Assembly: GCF_014856545.2 (NCBI RefSeq)
Contig: NZ_CP109811.1
Location: 2,412,001-2,476,000 of the forward strand
Direction: 5' to 3'
Source of the DNA: Mesobacillus jeotgali
Lineage (GTDB): Bacteria > Bacillota > Bacilli > Bacillales > Cytobacillaceae
Length of the DNA: 64,000 nucleotides
Positions 8,998 to 17,525 of this stretch are shown piece after piece. Each line of letters starts with the position of its first letter. The first letter of the stretch is position 1. The position numbers were made by a program, and so were the translations under genes. The notes beneath the pieces are model-generated. The model was not told where the DNA came from. It did not search any database and worked only from the letters and a program-made list of their open reading frames with translations.

Positions 8998-9103
8998 GTT
9001 GGTCGAAATAAGTAAAAATGTGGTCGAATAAATCGAATATGTGGTCGAATTAATTAGAAAAGTGGTCGAATAAGTCGGAAAAGTGGTCGAATTAATGATT
9101 TGG
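8998..9103. repeat. Tandem array of five ~21-bp repeats (GTGGTCGAAT)
   Basis: Five copies of a ~21-bp unit start at 8998, 9020, 9041, 9062 and 9083. Each begins GTGGTCGAAT (the first GTTGGTCGAA) and continues with an A/T-rich half that is less conserved. The array has stop codons in all frames of interest and fills much of the gap between R2lox and the aldehyde dehydrogenase gene. No transcription signal was recognised in it. Confidence 0.85.
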
Positions 9104-9230
9104 CTCCGAATATAAAGGTGAATATAGCTAAAATTTCAGGCACTCAGGCTCAGAAAAGTGCAAGTATTTCAAAACACTTACCAGTAAGGGGTTAAACCAA
9201 TAATTTTTTATAACCTTAGGAGGACGCAAA

Positions 9231-10760
9231 ATGACAGTTAAAGTCGATGTAAAAACGTTCCCGCTATTCATTAATGGAAAATGGGAGGCAGCGAGCAGCC
9301 AGGAAACATTTGATGTCTTTAATCCGGCGACTGGAGAACTGGTGGCACGTGTGGCCAAAGGCAATTCAAAAGATGTAGACAGGGCAGTTGATGCAGCGCG
9401 CAGGGCATTCGATGATACCGATTGGAAGGATATGAAGCCAAAGGACCGATCAAAGGTGCTTTATGCAATTTCCTATCAAATAGCTGCCCATGCAGAACAA
9501 TTGGCCTATCTTGAGGCGGTCAGTTCCGGCGGCACAGTGAGAAGAATTGGCGGTAACGATATTCTGCAGATGGTCGATTTGTTCCAGACATTGGCCAAGT
9601 TCGTTGAAGAATATGAATTCTCGGAAACGCTGCCAAGTCCGCCATTCCCGGGACCGGCACATAATTTCATCTGGCGCGAACCAATCGGAGTTTGCGCAGC
9701 GATTACTCCTTGGAACCTGCCAATGGTGATCGCGACATGGAAAATCGCTCCAGCTTTGGCGATGGGAAATACGGTTGTCGTCAAGCCGGCAAGCTACACT
9801 CCTTTATCGACTTTGAAGCTGGCTGAAATCATTTCACAGGTCGTCCCTCCTGGAGTCATTAACGTCGTGACTGGCCCTGGGGCTGAAGTAGGCGAAAAGC
9901 TGGCAAGTCACCCAAAAGTTGATAAGGTTGCTTTTACAGGATCGACAGAAGTGGGCCGAAAGGTAATGCAGTTGGCTGCAGGGACAGTGAAGAACACGAC
10001 TCTGGAGCTTGGCGGTAAGTCACCTAACATCATTTTGGAAGATGCTGACTTAAGCATCGCACTGCCAGGAAGCTTATTTGGAGTGTTCCTTCATTCGGGC
10101 CAGCTTTGTGAATCAGGAACGAGGCTGTTTGTTCCGGATCATTTGCATGATGTAATCGTTGAAAACCTTGTCAAGCTGGCTGGGAAAATCAAACTTGGCA
10201 ATCCACTTGACCCTGCAAGTGATGTCGGTCCGATCATTTCCAAAAAGCAAAAAGAAACGATTTTATCTTATATCGAAGCAGGAAAAGCAGAAGGAGCCAC
10301 CCTTGTTTGCGGCGGAAACGAAGCTGAGGTTGCTGGCTGTGAAAATGGACATTTCATTGAACCAACAATTTTCACAAATGTAACCAATGACATGAAAATT
10401 GCCCGTGAAGAAATCTTCGGTCCTGTCTTGTCTGTGATTCGATATACAGATGTTGATGAAGCAATTAAAATGGCGAATGACTCCATCTACGGTCTAGCTG
10501 CCGGCGTATGGACCAGGGATGTGAATAAAGCTTATGAGGTTGCCCGCAAGCTGCAGGCTGGAGTGGTCTGGATCAATGACTGGCATATGCTGCGCAATGA
10601 TGCGCCATTTGGCGGATACAAACAGAGCGGCATCGGCCGCGAAATGGGCAAGCATTCATTAGATGCCTACACTCAAGTTAAGCATGTGCACACTTCGATG
10701 GTACCGGAAGCCCATAAACGCCATTGGTATGGACTGCTTTTATCCGATACAACTGAATAA
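9231..10760 (+). CDS. Aldehyde dehydrogenase (NAD(P)-dependent)
   Basis: This 509-residue ALDH-superfamily enzyme oxidises an aldehyde to the acid. Visible elements are TPWNLP, FTGSTEVGRKV, the general-base Glu in LELGGKSPN, the nucleophile Cys in SGQLCESGTRLF, and EEIFGPVL. AGGAGG precedes the ATG by 6 bases. A 34-bp gap links it to the iron alcohol dehydrogenase gene, so alcohol to aldehyde to acid conversion is a natural reading for the pair. Upstream there is a ~260-bp gap with the 21-bp repeats, so it may have its own promoter, although none is obvious. Confidence 0.93.
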   Translation: MTVKVDVKTFPLFINGKWEAASSQETFDVFNPATGELVARVAKGNSKDVDRAVDAARRAFDDTDWKDMKPKDRSKVLYAISYQIAAHAEQLAYLEAVSSGGTVRRIGGNDILQMVDLFQTLAKFVEEYEFSETLPSPPFPGPAHNFIWREPIGVCAAITPWNLPMVIATWKIAPALAMGNTVVVKPASYTPLSTLKLAEIISQVVPPGVINVVTGPGAEVGEKLASHPKVDKVAFTGSTEVGRKVMQLAAGTVKNTTLELGGKSPNIILEDADLSIALPGSLFGVFLHSGQLCESGTRLFVPDHLHDVIVENLVKLAGKIKLGNPLDPASDVGPIISKKQKETILSYIEAGKAEGATLVCGGNEAEVAGCENGHFIEPTIFTNVTNDMKIAREEIFGPVLSVIRYTDVDEAIKMANDSIYGLAAGVWTRDVNKAYEVARKLQAGVVWINDWHMLRNDAPFGGYKQSGIGREMGKHSLDAYTQVKHVHTSMVPEAHKRHWYGLLLSDTTE

Positions 10761-10794
10761 AAAGCTATTAAAAAACTATATGAGGTGAAAAAGG

Positions 10795-12009
10795 ATGCAA
10801 ACGACAACATTATCACAGTTCTCCCTTCGTTCAGCAATCTACAGTGGATCAAATTCTCGTGCCATGGTACCTGATTTGTTCAAGGGCTTAGGGTCTAAAA
10901 GAGTGGTTCTTTTTAGCGACAGGGGTCTGGAAAAAGCCGGAGTAGTAGAAAAAGTCGCCCAGATTTTCGAGTTGACCGGCAAAGGTTCTGGTCCTGAACT
11001 TGCCGGGATTTACGTCGACATTGCCCAGGATGCTGAAAGCACTTCGGTGAATGAAGCTCTCCGGTATGCAAGGGAAGTGGGTGCTGACGGATTGCTTGCT
11101 GTTGGAGGCGGCAGCGTGCTTGACACAGTTAAGGGAGTAAAATATGCCATGCACAGAGGGTTAACAGACATCAAGGAAGCGATCCCCGGCGGCTTTTTAT
11201 TCGAGCAATTTCCAAAGGCAACCCATATCCCGATCCCGCATATTGCCATTCCGACAACTGCTGGAACAGGTTCCGAGGTCTCGCCGATCGCGGTTATCTA
11301 CAATGAGGATATCCAAATGAAGGGAAATATCATCAATCCTTTCCTCAGTGCGGACATTGCGGTGCTGGATCCTGATTTAACAGTGGGTCTGCCGCCGGCA
11401 ATCACGGCTTTTACCGGCTTTGATGCCCTCACACATGCTATCGAGGCATTTGCATCTCCGAGTGCTACTGCACTGACTGATGCCCATGCTTTGCATGCAA
11501 TCCGGCTGATTGAAAAAAATCTTCCGATCGCAGTAGCAGAGGGTACCAATCTTGATGCCAGAATGGAAATGCTTCAGGCGAGTCTGATGGGAATCACCGC
11601 ATTCAGTTTTGCCTTGAACGCCATTCCTGTCCATAACTTCGCCCATGCATATGGAGCATTGTTCAGAATCCCTCATGGACTGGCAAATGCTGTTTTCCTG
11701 CCAGTGGTAATGGAATATGTACCAAGCTTGTATCTTCCAAAGGTAAGAGAGCTAGCCTCGGCATTGAGGGTTGATTTTGATGCTGAAGAAGAAAATGAAG
11801 CCGTGCTGGCAAAAGTAGTTGAAAAGTTGCGCCTGCTTCAGCATAAGACTGGATTGCCATCGGACTTTACAGAATACAATTTAACCGAGGAAGACCTGGA
11901 GCGGGTTGCGGGTGCCGTTGCCAAGGACCCTGCAGCCGTATCCTTCCCGATGCCAAAAGAACTGATCCAGGCTGTCGGCCAGCAGGTCGTTCCGATTGGT
12001 GTAAAATAA
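10795..12009 (+). CDS. Iron-containing alcohol dehydrogenase
   Basis: This group III (iron-type) alcohol dehydrogenase of 404 residues interconverts an alcohol and an aldehyde or ketone with NAD(H). GGGSVLDTVKG binds the nucleotide, followed by PTTAGTGSEV. The metal ligands are in FDALTHAIEAF, HNFAHAYG and RIPHG. It lies directly after the aldehyde dehydrogenase and is followed by a short terminator-like hairpin. Enzymes of this family with hydroxyacid substrates (for example 4-hydroxybutyrate dehydrogenase) are also known, so a hydroxy acid is a possible substrate here. Confidence 0.92.
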   Translation: MQTTTLSQFSLRSAIYSGSNSRAMVPDLFKGLGSKRVVLFSDRGLEKAGVVEKVAQIFELTGKGSGPELAGIYVDIAQDAESTSVNEALRYAREVGADGLLAVGGGSVLDTVKGVKYAMHRGLTDIKEAIPGGFLFEQFPKATHIPIPHIAIPTTAGTGSEVSPIAVIYNEDIQMKGNIINPFLSADIAVLDPDLTVGLPPAITAFTGFDALTHAIEAFASPSATALTDAHALHAIRLIEKNLPIAVAEGTNLDARMEMLQASLMGITAFSFALNAIPVHNFAHAYGALFRIPHGLANAVFLPVVMEYVPSLYLPKVRELASALRVDFDAEEENEAVLAKVVEKLRLLQHKTGLPSDFTEYNLTEEDLERVAGAVAKDPAAVSFPMPKELIQAVGQQVVPIGVK

Positions 12010-12017
12010 TTGGATTT

Positions 12018-12051
12018 AAGAGGGGAGTCCGTCTGGGATCACCCTCTTTTT
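12018..12051 (+). terminator. Possible terminator after the iron alcohol dehydrogenase
   Basis: A 7-bp stem AAGAGGG / CCCTCTT with a long 17-nt loop is followed by a short T run. Leakage into the acyl-CoA dehydrogenase at 12093 is likely. Confidence 0.45.
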
Positions 12052-12092
12052 GCGATATTCTAACAGCTTAGTCTATAAAGGAGTGGTCACTG

Positions 12093-13310
12093 ATGTTGAA
12101 TTTTGATTTTACCGAAGAACAAGAGCTTTTGAGAAAAACGGTCAGGAGCTTTGTCGATAAGGAAATCATGCCTTATATAAAAGAGTGGGATGAGAACCAG
12201 CATTTTGAATCTGGTATTTTAACAAGACTTGCCGACCTGGGACTAATGGGTGTCTGCATTCCGGAACAATACGGCGGCAGCGGAATGGACTATAACTCCC
12301 TTGCGATTGTATGTGAGGAACTTGAGAGGGGCGACACGGCCTTCAGGACCGCGGTATCTGTGCACACCGGGTTGAACAGCATGACATTGCTGCAGTGGGG
12401 AAATGAAGAACAAAAGCAAAAGTACCTGATCCCACAGTCAAAAGGACAGAAGGTTGGAGCGTTCGGGCTTACCGAACCAAATGCAGGGTCCGATGTGGCC
12501 GCCATGCAGACAACGGCCCGTGACGCAGGAGATCACTATGTACTCAATGGATCAAAGACTTGGATATCATTATGTGATGTAGCGGACCATTTTCTGATAT
12601 TTGCCTACACCGATAAAAGTAAAAAACACCACGGCATTTCTGCTTTTATTGTCGAGAGAACCTGGGAAGGCTTCTCCTCCAAAGCGATAAAAGGAAAGTT
12701 GGGTATTAGGGCCGGAAATACCGGTGGGATTTTCTTTGATAATGTAAAGGTTCCTAAAGATAATTTGTTGGGGCAGGAGGGAGATGGGTTTAAAATTGCA
12801 ATGTCTGCCTTGGATAATGGCCGCTTTACGGTTGCTGCGGGGGCATGTGGCACAATTATGGCAAGCCTTGAGGCCAGTGTGAGGTACTGTCATGAACGAA
12901 GCACTTTTGGCAAAGAGATCGGCAGACACCAGCTCGTCCAGCAGATGATCGCCAAGATGGAAGCAGGATTGGTACAATCACGATTGCTCGTATACCGTGC
13001 AGGCTGCCTTAAAAACCAGGGAAAGAGGAATACCAGGGAAACCTCCCTTGCAAAGTGGCAGGCATGCGACTATGCCTATGAAGCCGCAAATGATGCCGTC
13101 CAAATCCATGGTGCATACGGTTTCTCCAACGAATATCCGGTTGAACGGTATTTAAGGAACGCCAAAGCACCAGTCATCTATGAAGGAACACGAGAAATTC
13201 ATACAGTCATGCAGGGAGAGTATGTATTAGGATATCGAGTCGATAAACCATTGTCCAATATGCTCCCAACCTGGCCGTTTGAGTCCATTACAGAAGAGGC
13301 CGTGAAATAA
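12093..13310 (+). CDS. Acyl-CoA dehydrogenase (ACAD 1)
   Basis: This complete 405-residue FAD acyl-CoA dehydrogenase introduces the alpha,beta double bond and passes electrons to electron-transfer flavoprotein. It has FGLTEPNAGSD (FAD/substrate loop), RSTFGKEIGRHQ, IHGAYGF and the catalytic base in VIYEGTREIH. AAAGGAG precedes the ATG. It is the last gene of the first catabolic block, followed by 52-bp repeats and a terminator shared with the convergent peptidase gene. The chain length or branching preference is unknown. No etfAB genes are in the window. Confidence 0.93.
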   Translation: MLNFDFTEEQELLRKTVRSFVDKEIMPYIKEWDENQHFESGILTRLADLGLMGVCIPEQYGGSGMDYNSLAIVCEELERGDTAFRTAVSVHTGLNSMTLLQWGNEEQKQKYLIPQSKGQKVGAFGLTEPNAGSDVAAMQTTARDAGDHYVLNGSKTWISLCDVADHFLIFAYTDKSKKHHGISAFIVERTWEGFSSKAIKGKLGIRAGNTGGIFFDNVKVPKDNLLGQEGDGFKIAMSALDNGRFTVAAGACGTIMASLEASVRYCHERSTFGKEIGRHQLVQQMIAKMEAGLVQSRLLVYRAGCLKNQGKRNTRETSLAKWQACDYAYEAANDAVQIHGAYGFSNEYPVERYLRNAKAPVIYEGTREIHTVMQGEYVLGYRVDKPLSNMLPTWPFESITEEAVK

Positions 13311-13339
13311 AGAAGCGGGAGAGAGTGAGAAGATCCTTT

Positions 13340-13560
13340 TTCTTTACCGGAAAGTCAGGGGTAGAGTCAATTTGGGTAAAAGCAGGGACTTTGCTATGCC
13401 CGTTATTCGATGCTGAGCTCTTTTTCGGTAAAAGAAACCTCTCTGCTTTGCCCGTTATTCGGTGGATAGCTCTTTTTCGGTAAAAGAAACGGATCTGCTT
13501 TACCCGTAATTCGATGAAGAGCTCTTCCTATGTAAAACAGCACTTCTTTGTCGCCTATAT
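13340..13560. repeat. Intergenic array of about four degenerate 52-bp repeats
   Basis: The motif GGTAAAA recurs at 13375, 13427, 13479 and (as TGTAAAA) 13531. GCCCGTTATTCG recurs at 13398, 13450 and (as ACCCGTAATTCG) 13502. Both spacings are exactly 52 bp. Copies diverge towards both ends. The stretch lies in the 340-bp gap between the convergent ACAD and M42 peptidase genes; apart from the terminator at 13613 nothing else is seen there. Confidence 0.75.
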
Positions 13561-13612
13561 TGGGTGGCAGGAAACTCCTGTGCGGACCTGTACACCAATA
13601 ACTCATACAAAA

Positions 13613-13646
13613 AAGGTGATCACTTCATTAAATAAGTGATCACCTT
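13613..13646 (-). terminator. Strong terminator between the convergent ACAD and M42 genes
   Basis: A perfect 13-bp stem AAGGTGATCACTT / AAGTGATCACCTT has an 8-nt loop. An A run on the left gives a T run on the minus strand, so it ends the M42 peptidase transcript and probably works both ways. Confidence 0.85.
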
Positions 13647-13651
13647 TACTA

Positions 13652-14701
13652 TTATAGAATTAATTCAGATTGTACGTAGTGATACAGGAGTTTCGCTGTG
13701 TTTTCGATAGAATCCTTATGTGTTCTTTCGAAAGCGTGGGAAGAGTCAATACCCGGCCCGATAAGTCCATGGATGATATCATGTCCTGAACGAATAGCGG
13801 CAGATGCGTCTGATCCGTAGAATGGGTAAATATCAAGTTTGTAGCCGATTTCATTGTCAATCGCAAGCTGTGTCAGTCTTTTCCTCAGCTCGTAATGATA
13901 TGGGCCGCTCGCATCCTTTACGCAGATGGAGACCGTATACTCATCTGTAGACTGGCCATCACCCATGGCACCCATATCGACCGCTAGATACTCAACGGTT
14001 TCCGGTGTAATATTCGAGTTTCCGCCATAGCCAATTTCTTCGTTATTGGAAATCAAAAAGTGTGTTGTATAAGGAAGTTCGATGTTTTCTGCCTTAACTT
14101 GTTTGATTAACTGAAGCAGAATTGCGACACTTGCCTTGTCATCAAGGTGACGAGATTTAATGTATCCCGATGGTGAAATTTGAACACGGGGATCAAAAGA
14201 AACAAAATCACCGACTTCAATTCCGAGTGCTCTTACCTCGTCTGCACTATGTACTTTTTCATCAATTCGCACTTCCATATTGTCCTGGTTGCGTTCTGCT
14301 TTACCTGCATCCTTGTAGACATGGACAGATGTCTGGTGCATTAAAATCGTACCGGTAAACTTTTTGCCGCTTGAAGTTTCAATTTCACAATACTCGCCTT
14401 CAATCGAGTTATACTTGAAGCCGCCAATCAAATCAAGCTTCAAGCGCCCGCTTGGCTTAATTTCTTTTACAATTGCTCCTAGAGTATCGACGTGGGCAGT
14501 AAGCATTCTGTGGTTTTCCTGGTCCTTGCCAGGAAGAGTGGCAATCAATCCGCCTTTGCGGTTCCGTTTCGTTTCAACCTGTAGTTCTTTTAGATAATTT
14601 TCTACATATGTAATGACTTCGTTCGTATTTCCTGAAGGACTTGGGATGCTGACCAGTTCCTTCAATAAATTTACTGTTTCATCTGTGTTCGGATAACCCA
14701 T
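13652..14701 (-). CDS. M42-family metallopeptidase (aminopeptidase)
   Basis: This 349-residue zinc/cobalt aminopeptidase of the M42 (PepA/FrvX) group has TAHVDTLG (metal His-Asp), RHLDDKAS (bridging Asp), SNNEEIGYGG (catalytic and metal Glu) and YPFYGSDASAA. Such enzymes trim short peptides in the cytoplasm. The frame is open further upstream, but AAAGGAG seven bases before the codon at 14701 sets the start (MGYPNTDE). It is transcribed against the island genes and has no visible link to them, so it marks an interruption. Confidence 0.92.
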   Translation of the reverse strand: MGYPNTDETVNLLKELVSIPSPSGNTNEVITYVENYLKELQVETKRNRKGGLIATLPGKDQENHRMLTAHVDTLGAIVKEIKPSGRLKLDLIGGFKYNSIEGEYCEIETSSGKKFTGTILMHQTSVHVYKDAGKAERNQDNMEVRIDEKVHSADEVRALGIEVGDFVSFDPRVQISPSGYIKSRHLDDKASVAILLQLIKQVKAENIELPYTTHFLISNNEEIGYGGNSNITPETVEYLAVDMGAMGDGQSTDEYTVSICVKDASGPYHYELRKRLTQLAIDNEIGYKLDIYPFYGSDASAAIRSGHDIIHGLIGPGIDSSHAFERTHKDSIENTAKLLYHYVQSELIL

Positions 14702-14850
14702 AATAAATCTCCTTTCGTTTACAATCTTCACGCAATTCTTATTATAAACTTTTTCCTGAACGAAAGTAATCATTTATCTTGTATTTCTGTAATCACAAAC
14801 CCAGTCTATTCATATTTTGATTATGGATGCAGTTTTGGGGAGGAGATAGC

Positions 14851-15750
14851 ATGAACGGGTATTGGTACAAATATTCATTGCAGCAATGGTGCAATGAAAT
14901 GGAAGCGAGATTGGATTCCTTTAAAGGGCAGCTCAGGGAATCTGGTGATGAAGCCATATTACAAAAATGGAACGAAAACCTTCTGACATTGAAACAAGAA
15001 GCGCAACACTCATTGGATGACGAAGCACTCTATGCTCAGGCGAGAAACTTATATGACGAACTGGACAGATATTTCCGCGGAGCTGACTTGGAAAGTGAAC
15101 GCCAGCAAGGCCAGAGACTTCAGCCTGTCCCTATAGGCGGCCACAAACTTCCTCCATTGCCTTATGCTTATGATGCGCTTGAGCCTGTGATTGACCAGGA
15201 GATAATGAGACTTCACCATTTAAAGCATCACCAGAGCTATGTGAACGGATTGAACAAGGCTGAAAAAGAAATGCAGAAGGCAAGACAAACTGGGGATTTC
15301 GGTTTGATTAAACACTGGGAAAGAGAAGCAGCCTTCAATGGGGCTGGGCATTATCTACACACTATTTTTTGGAGCATCATGAGCCCTCGTGGAGGCGGCA
15401 CCCCAAAAGGACAGCTCGGAAAAGCGATCAACGATTCATTCGGCAGCTTTGATGCATTCAAAAATCATTTTTCAGAAGCAGCGAAAAACGTTGAGGCTGT
15501 CGGTTGGGCGATCCTTGTTTGGTCACCGCGTTCCCACAGGCTGGAAATCCTCCAGGCAGAAAAACACCAGAATTTATCGCAATGGGATGTTGTCCATTTA
15601 CTTGTCTTGGATGTCTGGGAGCATGCTTATTATCTGCAGTATAGGAACGATCGGGCTAAATATGTTGAAAACTGGTGGAAGGTAGTCAATTGGAAAGAAG
15701 TCGAGCAGCGGTTCAATAAAGCCAGAACATTGGCCTGGCAGCCTTTTTGA
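14851..15750 (+). CDS. sodF: Fe/Mn superoxide dismutase with N-terminal extension (SodF type)
   Basis: This 299-residue protein joins about 90 N-terminal residues of charged helical sequence to a normal Fe/Mn SOD domain. The metal ligands are the His of LHHLKHHQSY, the His of GHYLHTIFW, and the Asp and His of DVWEHAYYLQY. It converts superoxide to O2 and H2O2. The same extended layout is known for B. subtilis SodF. GGGGAGGA at 14837-14844 sets the ATG at 14851 over an upstream ATG at 14827. It has its own terminator, so it looks like an independent unit next to the O2-using R2lox region, perhaps by chance. Confidence 0.9.
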   Translation: MNGYWYKYSLQQWCNEMEARLDSFKGQLRESGDEAILQKWNENLLTLKQEAQHSLDDEALYAQARNLYDELDRYFRGADLESERQQGQRLQPVPIGGHKLPPLPYAYDALEPVIDQEIMRLHHLKHHQSYVNGLNKAEKEMQKARQTGDFGLIKHWEREAAFNGAGHYLHTIFWSIMSPRGGGTPKGQLGKAINDSFGSFDAFKNHFSEAAKNVEAVGWAILVWSPRSHRLEILQAEKHQNLSQWDVVHLLVLDVWEHAYYLQYRNDRAKYVENWWKVVNWKEVEQRFNKARTLAWQPF

Positions 15751-15777
15751 GGAGTGACTTATTGTCACCCTTTTTTT
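15751..15777 (+). terminator. Terminator of the sod gene
   Basis: A short stem GTGAC-TTATT-GTCAC followed by CC and seven T residues directly follows the stop codon. Confidence 0.7.
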
Positions 15778-15831
15778 GTATAAAAACCTTCTTATAGCGA
15801 ACACTAAACATATGTTCGGGAGGTGTTTTTT

Positions 15832-16143
15832 TTGGAAAGCAAAGACTTTAACCAGATTTACAATGATTATAAAGAGCAAAGCCAGGGGCAAGCGGAACTA
15901 GAAGCCAGCACACCACAATCAGGAAAAGAACAAATCATTGCCGTCCGCAAAAATGATGATGGCGATCTGATTGCTTTTAAAACAGAAAGCGGGAGAGAGC
16001 TTGATTATGTTTCTGCTCTTACTGAGGCTAAAGCGGGGAAACTTGCACATGTGGATGTATTCCATAAATATGGCCGTGATATTCTCAGAAGTGAGCCTGA
16101 TGGAATTAAAGAAAACAACCTCGATCATTTACCACATTTCTAG
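15832..16143 (+). CDS. DUF3892-family small protein
   Basis: A protein of about 103 residues has a charged N-terminus and a DUF3892 domain (IIAVRKNDDGDL, FKTESGRELDY, LAHVDVFHKYGRDILRS). The family's function is unknown; it is common in Bacillaceae. GGGAGGTG at 15818-15825 fits the TTG at 15832 better than the overlapping GTG at 15823. It is a single-gene unit with a strong terminator. Nothing ties it to the catabolic genes on either side. Confidence 0.8.
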   Translation: MESKDFNQIYNDYKEQSQGQAELEASTPQSGKEQIIAVRKNDDGDLIAFKTESGRELDYVSALTEAKAGKLAHVDVFHKYGRDILRSEPDGIKENNLDHLPHF

Positions 16144-16168
16144 CAGGGAGTATTCCCTGCTTTTTTTA
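16143..16168 (+). terminator. Strong terminator of the DUF3892 gene
   Basis: The stem GCAGGGA / TCCCTGC with a tight loop is followed by seven T residues. Confidence 0.88.
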
Positions 16169-16176
16169 TAAATAAC

Positions 16177-16205
16177 TTGATTTTTCAGAAATTTCAATCT
16201 AAAAT
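16177..16205 (+). promoter_or_regulatory. SigA-type promoter of the second catabolic block
   Basis: -35 TTGATT at 16177-16182, a 17-bp spacer, and -10 TAAAAT at 16200-16205. The expected start point is near 16212, immediately before the palindrome at 16213. Confidence 0.65.
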
Positions 16206-16212
16206 AATATTA

Positions 16213-16234
16213 ACATACCAACCGGTAGGTATGT
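16213..16234. promoter_or_regulatory. Near-perfect 22-bp palindromic operator
   Basis: Perfect 7-bp arms ACATACC and GGTATGT flank the core AACCGGTA. It begins at the predicted transcription start of the second catabolic block, the ideal place for a TetR-type repressor to block initiation. It is the best of the three sites with this architecture (others at 1400 and 20471). Confidence 0.8.
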
Positions 16235-16301
16235 AATTCGGAATCCAGACATATATTTTAATAGACTATCAGAATTAAAGAATACGATGGGAGTGACTTG
16301 A

Positions 16302-17477
16302 ATGCATTTACGCCTTACAGAAGAACAAAAAATGGTTCAAAAGACGATTCGCCGATTTGTAGAAAAAGAATTAGTGCCGCTCGAAAATGAAGTGTTAAGA
16401 AATGAAAGAGAAGGACGTCCAAGCCTTCCTCCCGGAAAAATGCGTGAACTTCAGCTGAAAGCTAAAGAGGCGGGATTCTGGGGAATCAATACACCGGAAC
16501 AATATGGGGGTGCTGATTTGGGCCAGATGATGATGGCCATCGTCCTGATGGAAGTTTCCAAAACATTCGTGCCCTTCCAATTTGGCGGTTCAGCAGACAA
16601 CATTCTTTATTATGGAAATGAAGAGCAAAATCAGAAGTACCTGATTCCAACCATCAATGGTGAGAAAAAATCATGCTTCGCGATGACAGAGCCTGGCGCT
16701 GGTTCGGATACAAGAAACATTAAAATGACGGCTGTGAAGGACGGAAATGAATGGGTTCTGAATGGTGAGAAGACATTCATTACTGGCGGAAACGAAGCGG
16801 ATTTTGTCATGGTCATTGCGATCACTGATAAAGAAAAACACCGTGCCACAGGCCGTGATGGGGTGACCTGTTTTATTGTCGACCGGGAAATGGGCTGGAA
16901 ATCAGAATTTATACATACGATGGGCGAATGGGGACCGGCGGGACTGGTGTTCGATAACGTCCGCGTACCAGAGGAAAATATCCTGGGCGAAGTCGATGGC
17001 GGCTATAAACTGGGACTGGAATGGATCGGTTTTGCAAGATGGGTTGTCGGCGCCAGGGCGATCGGAGCCGCAGAACGCTTGCTGCAAATGGCCATTGATT
17101 ATTCCAAAGAGCGGATTACCTTTGGCAAACCGATTGCGGAAAGACAAGCTATCCAGTGGATGATTGCCGATTCAGCTGTGGAAATTGAAGCCGCACGATG
17201 GCTTGTGCTCAATGCTGCATATACACTTGATGCCGGTGAAGATAACAGGCATATGGCATCGATGGCAAAATTGTATGGCTCCAATATGGGCAACAGAGTT
17301 GTCGACCGAGTTATGCAAATTCATGGCGGTATGGGCTACACAAGGGAATTGCCAATCGAGCGCTGGTACCGTGAAGCCAGACTTTGGAGAATTTACGATG
17401 GCACGGATGAAATCCAGCGGATGATCATCGCCAGGGACCTATTGAAAGGGCATGTGAAAATCGGCCAGTTTGTATAA
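16302..17477 (+). CDS. Acyl-CoA dehydrogenase (ACAD 2), Asp at the base position
   Basis: This 391-residue ACAD has FAMTEPGAGSDTRN, RITFGKPIAERQ, IHGGMGYTRE and RIYDGTDEIQR. In short- and medium-chain ACADs the residue after Tyr in this last motif is the catalytic Glu; here it is Asp, so the base may be weaker, supplied elsewhere, or the reaction may differ. It is the first gene after the promoter and palindrome at 16177-16234, in an operon with an SDR and a two-subunit hydratase. It desaturates an acyl-CoA at C2-C3 or performs a related flavin reaction. Confidence 0.9.
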   Translation: MHLRLTEEQKMVQKTIRRFVEKELVPLENEVLRNEREGRPSLPPGKMRELQLKAKEAGFWGINTPEQYGGADLGQMMMAIVLMEVSKTFVPFQFGGSADNILYYGNEEQNQKYLIPTINGEKKSCFAMTEPGAGSDTRNIKMTAVKDGNEWVLNGEKTFITGGNEADFVMVIAITDKEKHRATGRDGVTCFIVDREMGWKSEFIHTMGEWGPAGLVFDNVRVPEENILGEVDGGYKLGLEWIGFARWVVGARAIGAAERLLQMAIDYSKERITFGKPIAERQAIQWMIADSAVEIEAARWLVLNAAYTLDAGEDNRHMASMAKLYGSNMGNRVVDRVMQIHGGMGYTRELPIERWYREARLWRIYDGTDEIQRMIIARDLLKGHVKIGQFV

Positions 17478-17525
17478 CGAACAAATGAAAGCGGTAACAG
17501 TTTGATAGATAGAGGAGGAAATAGA

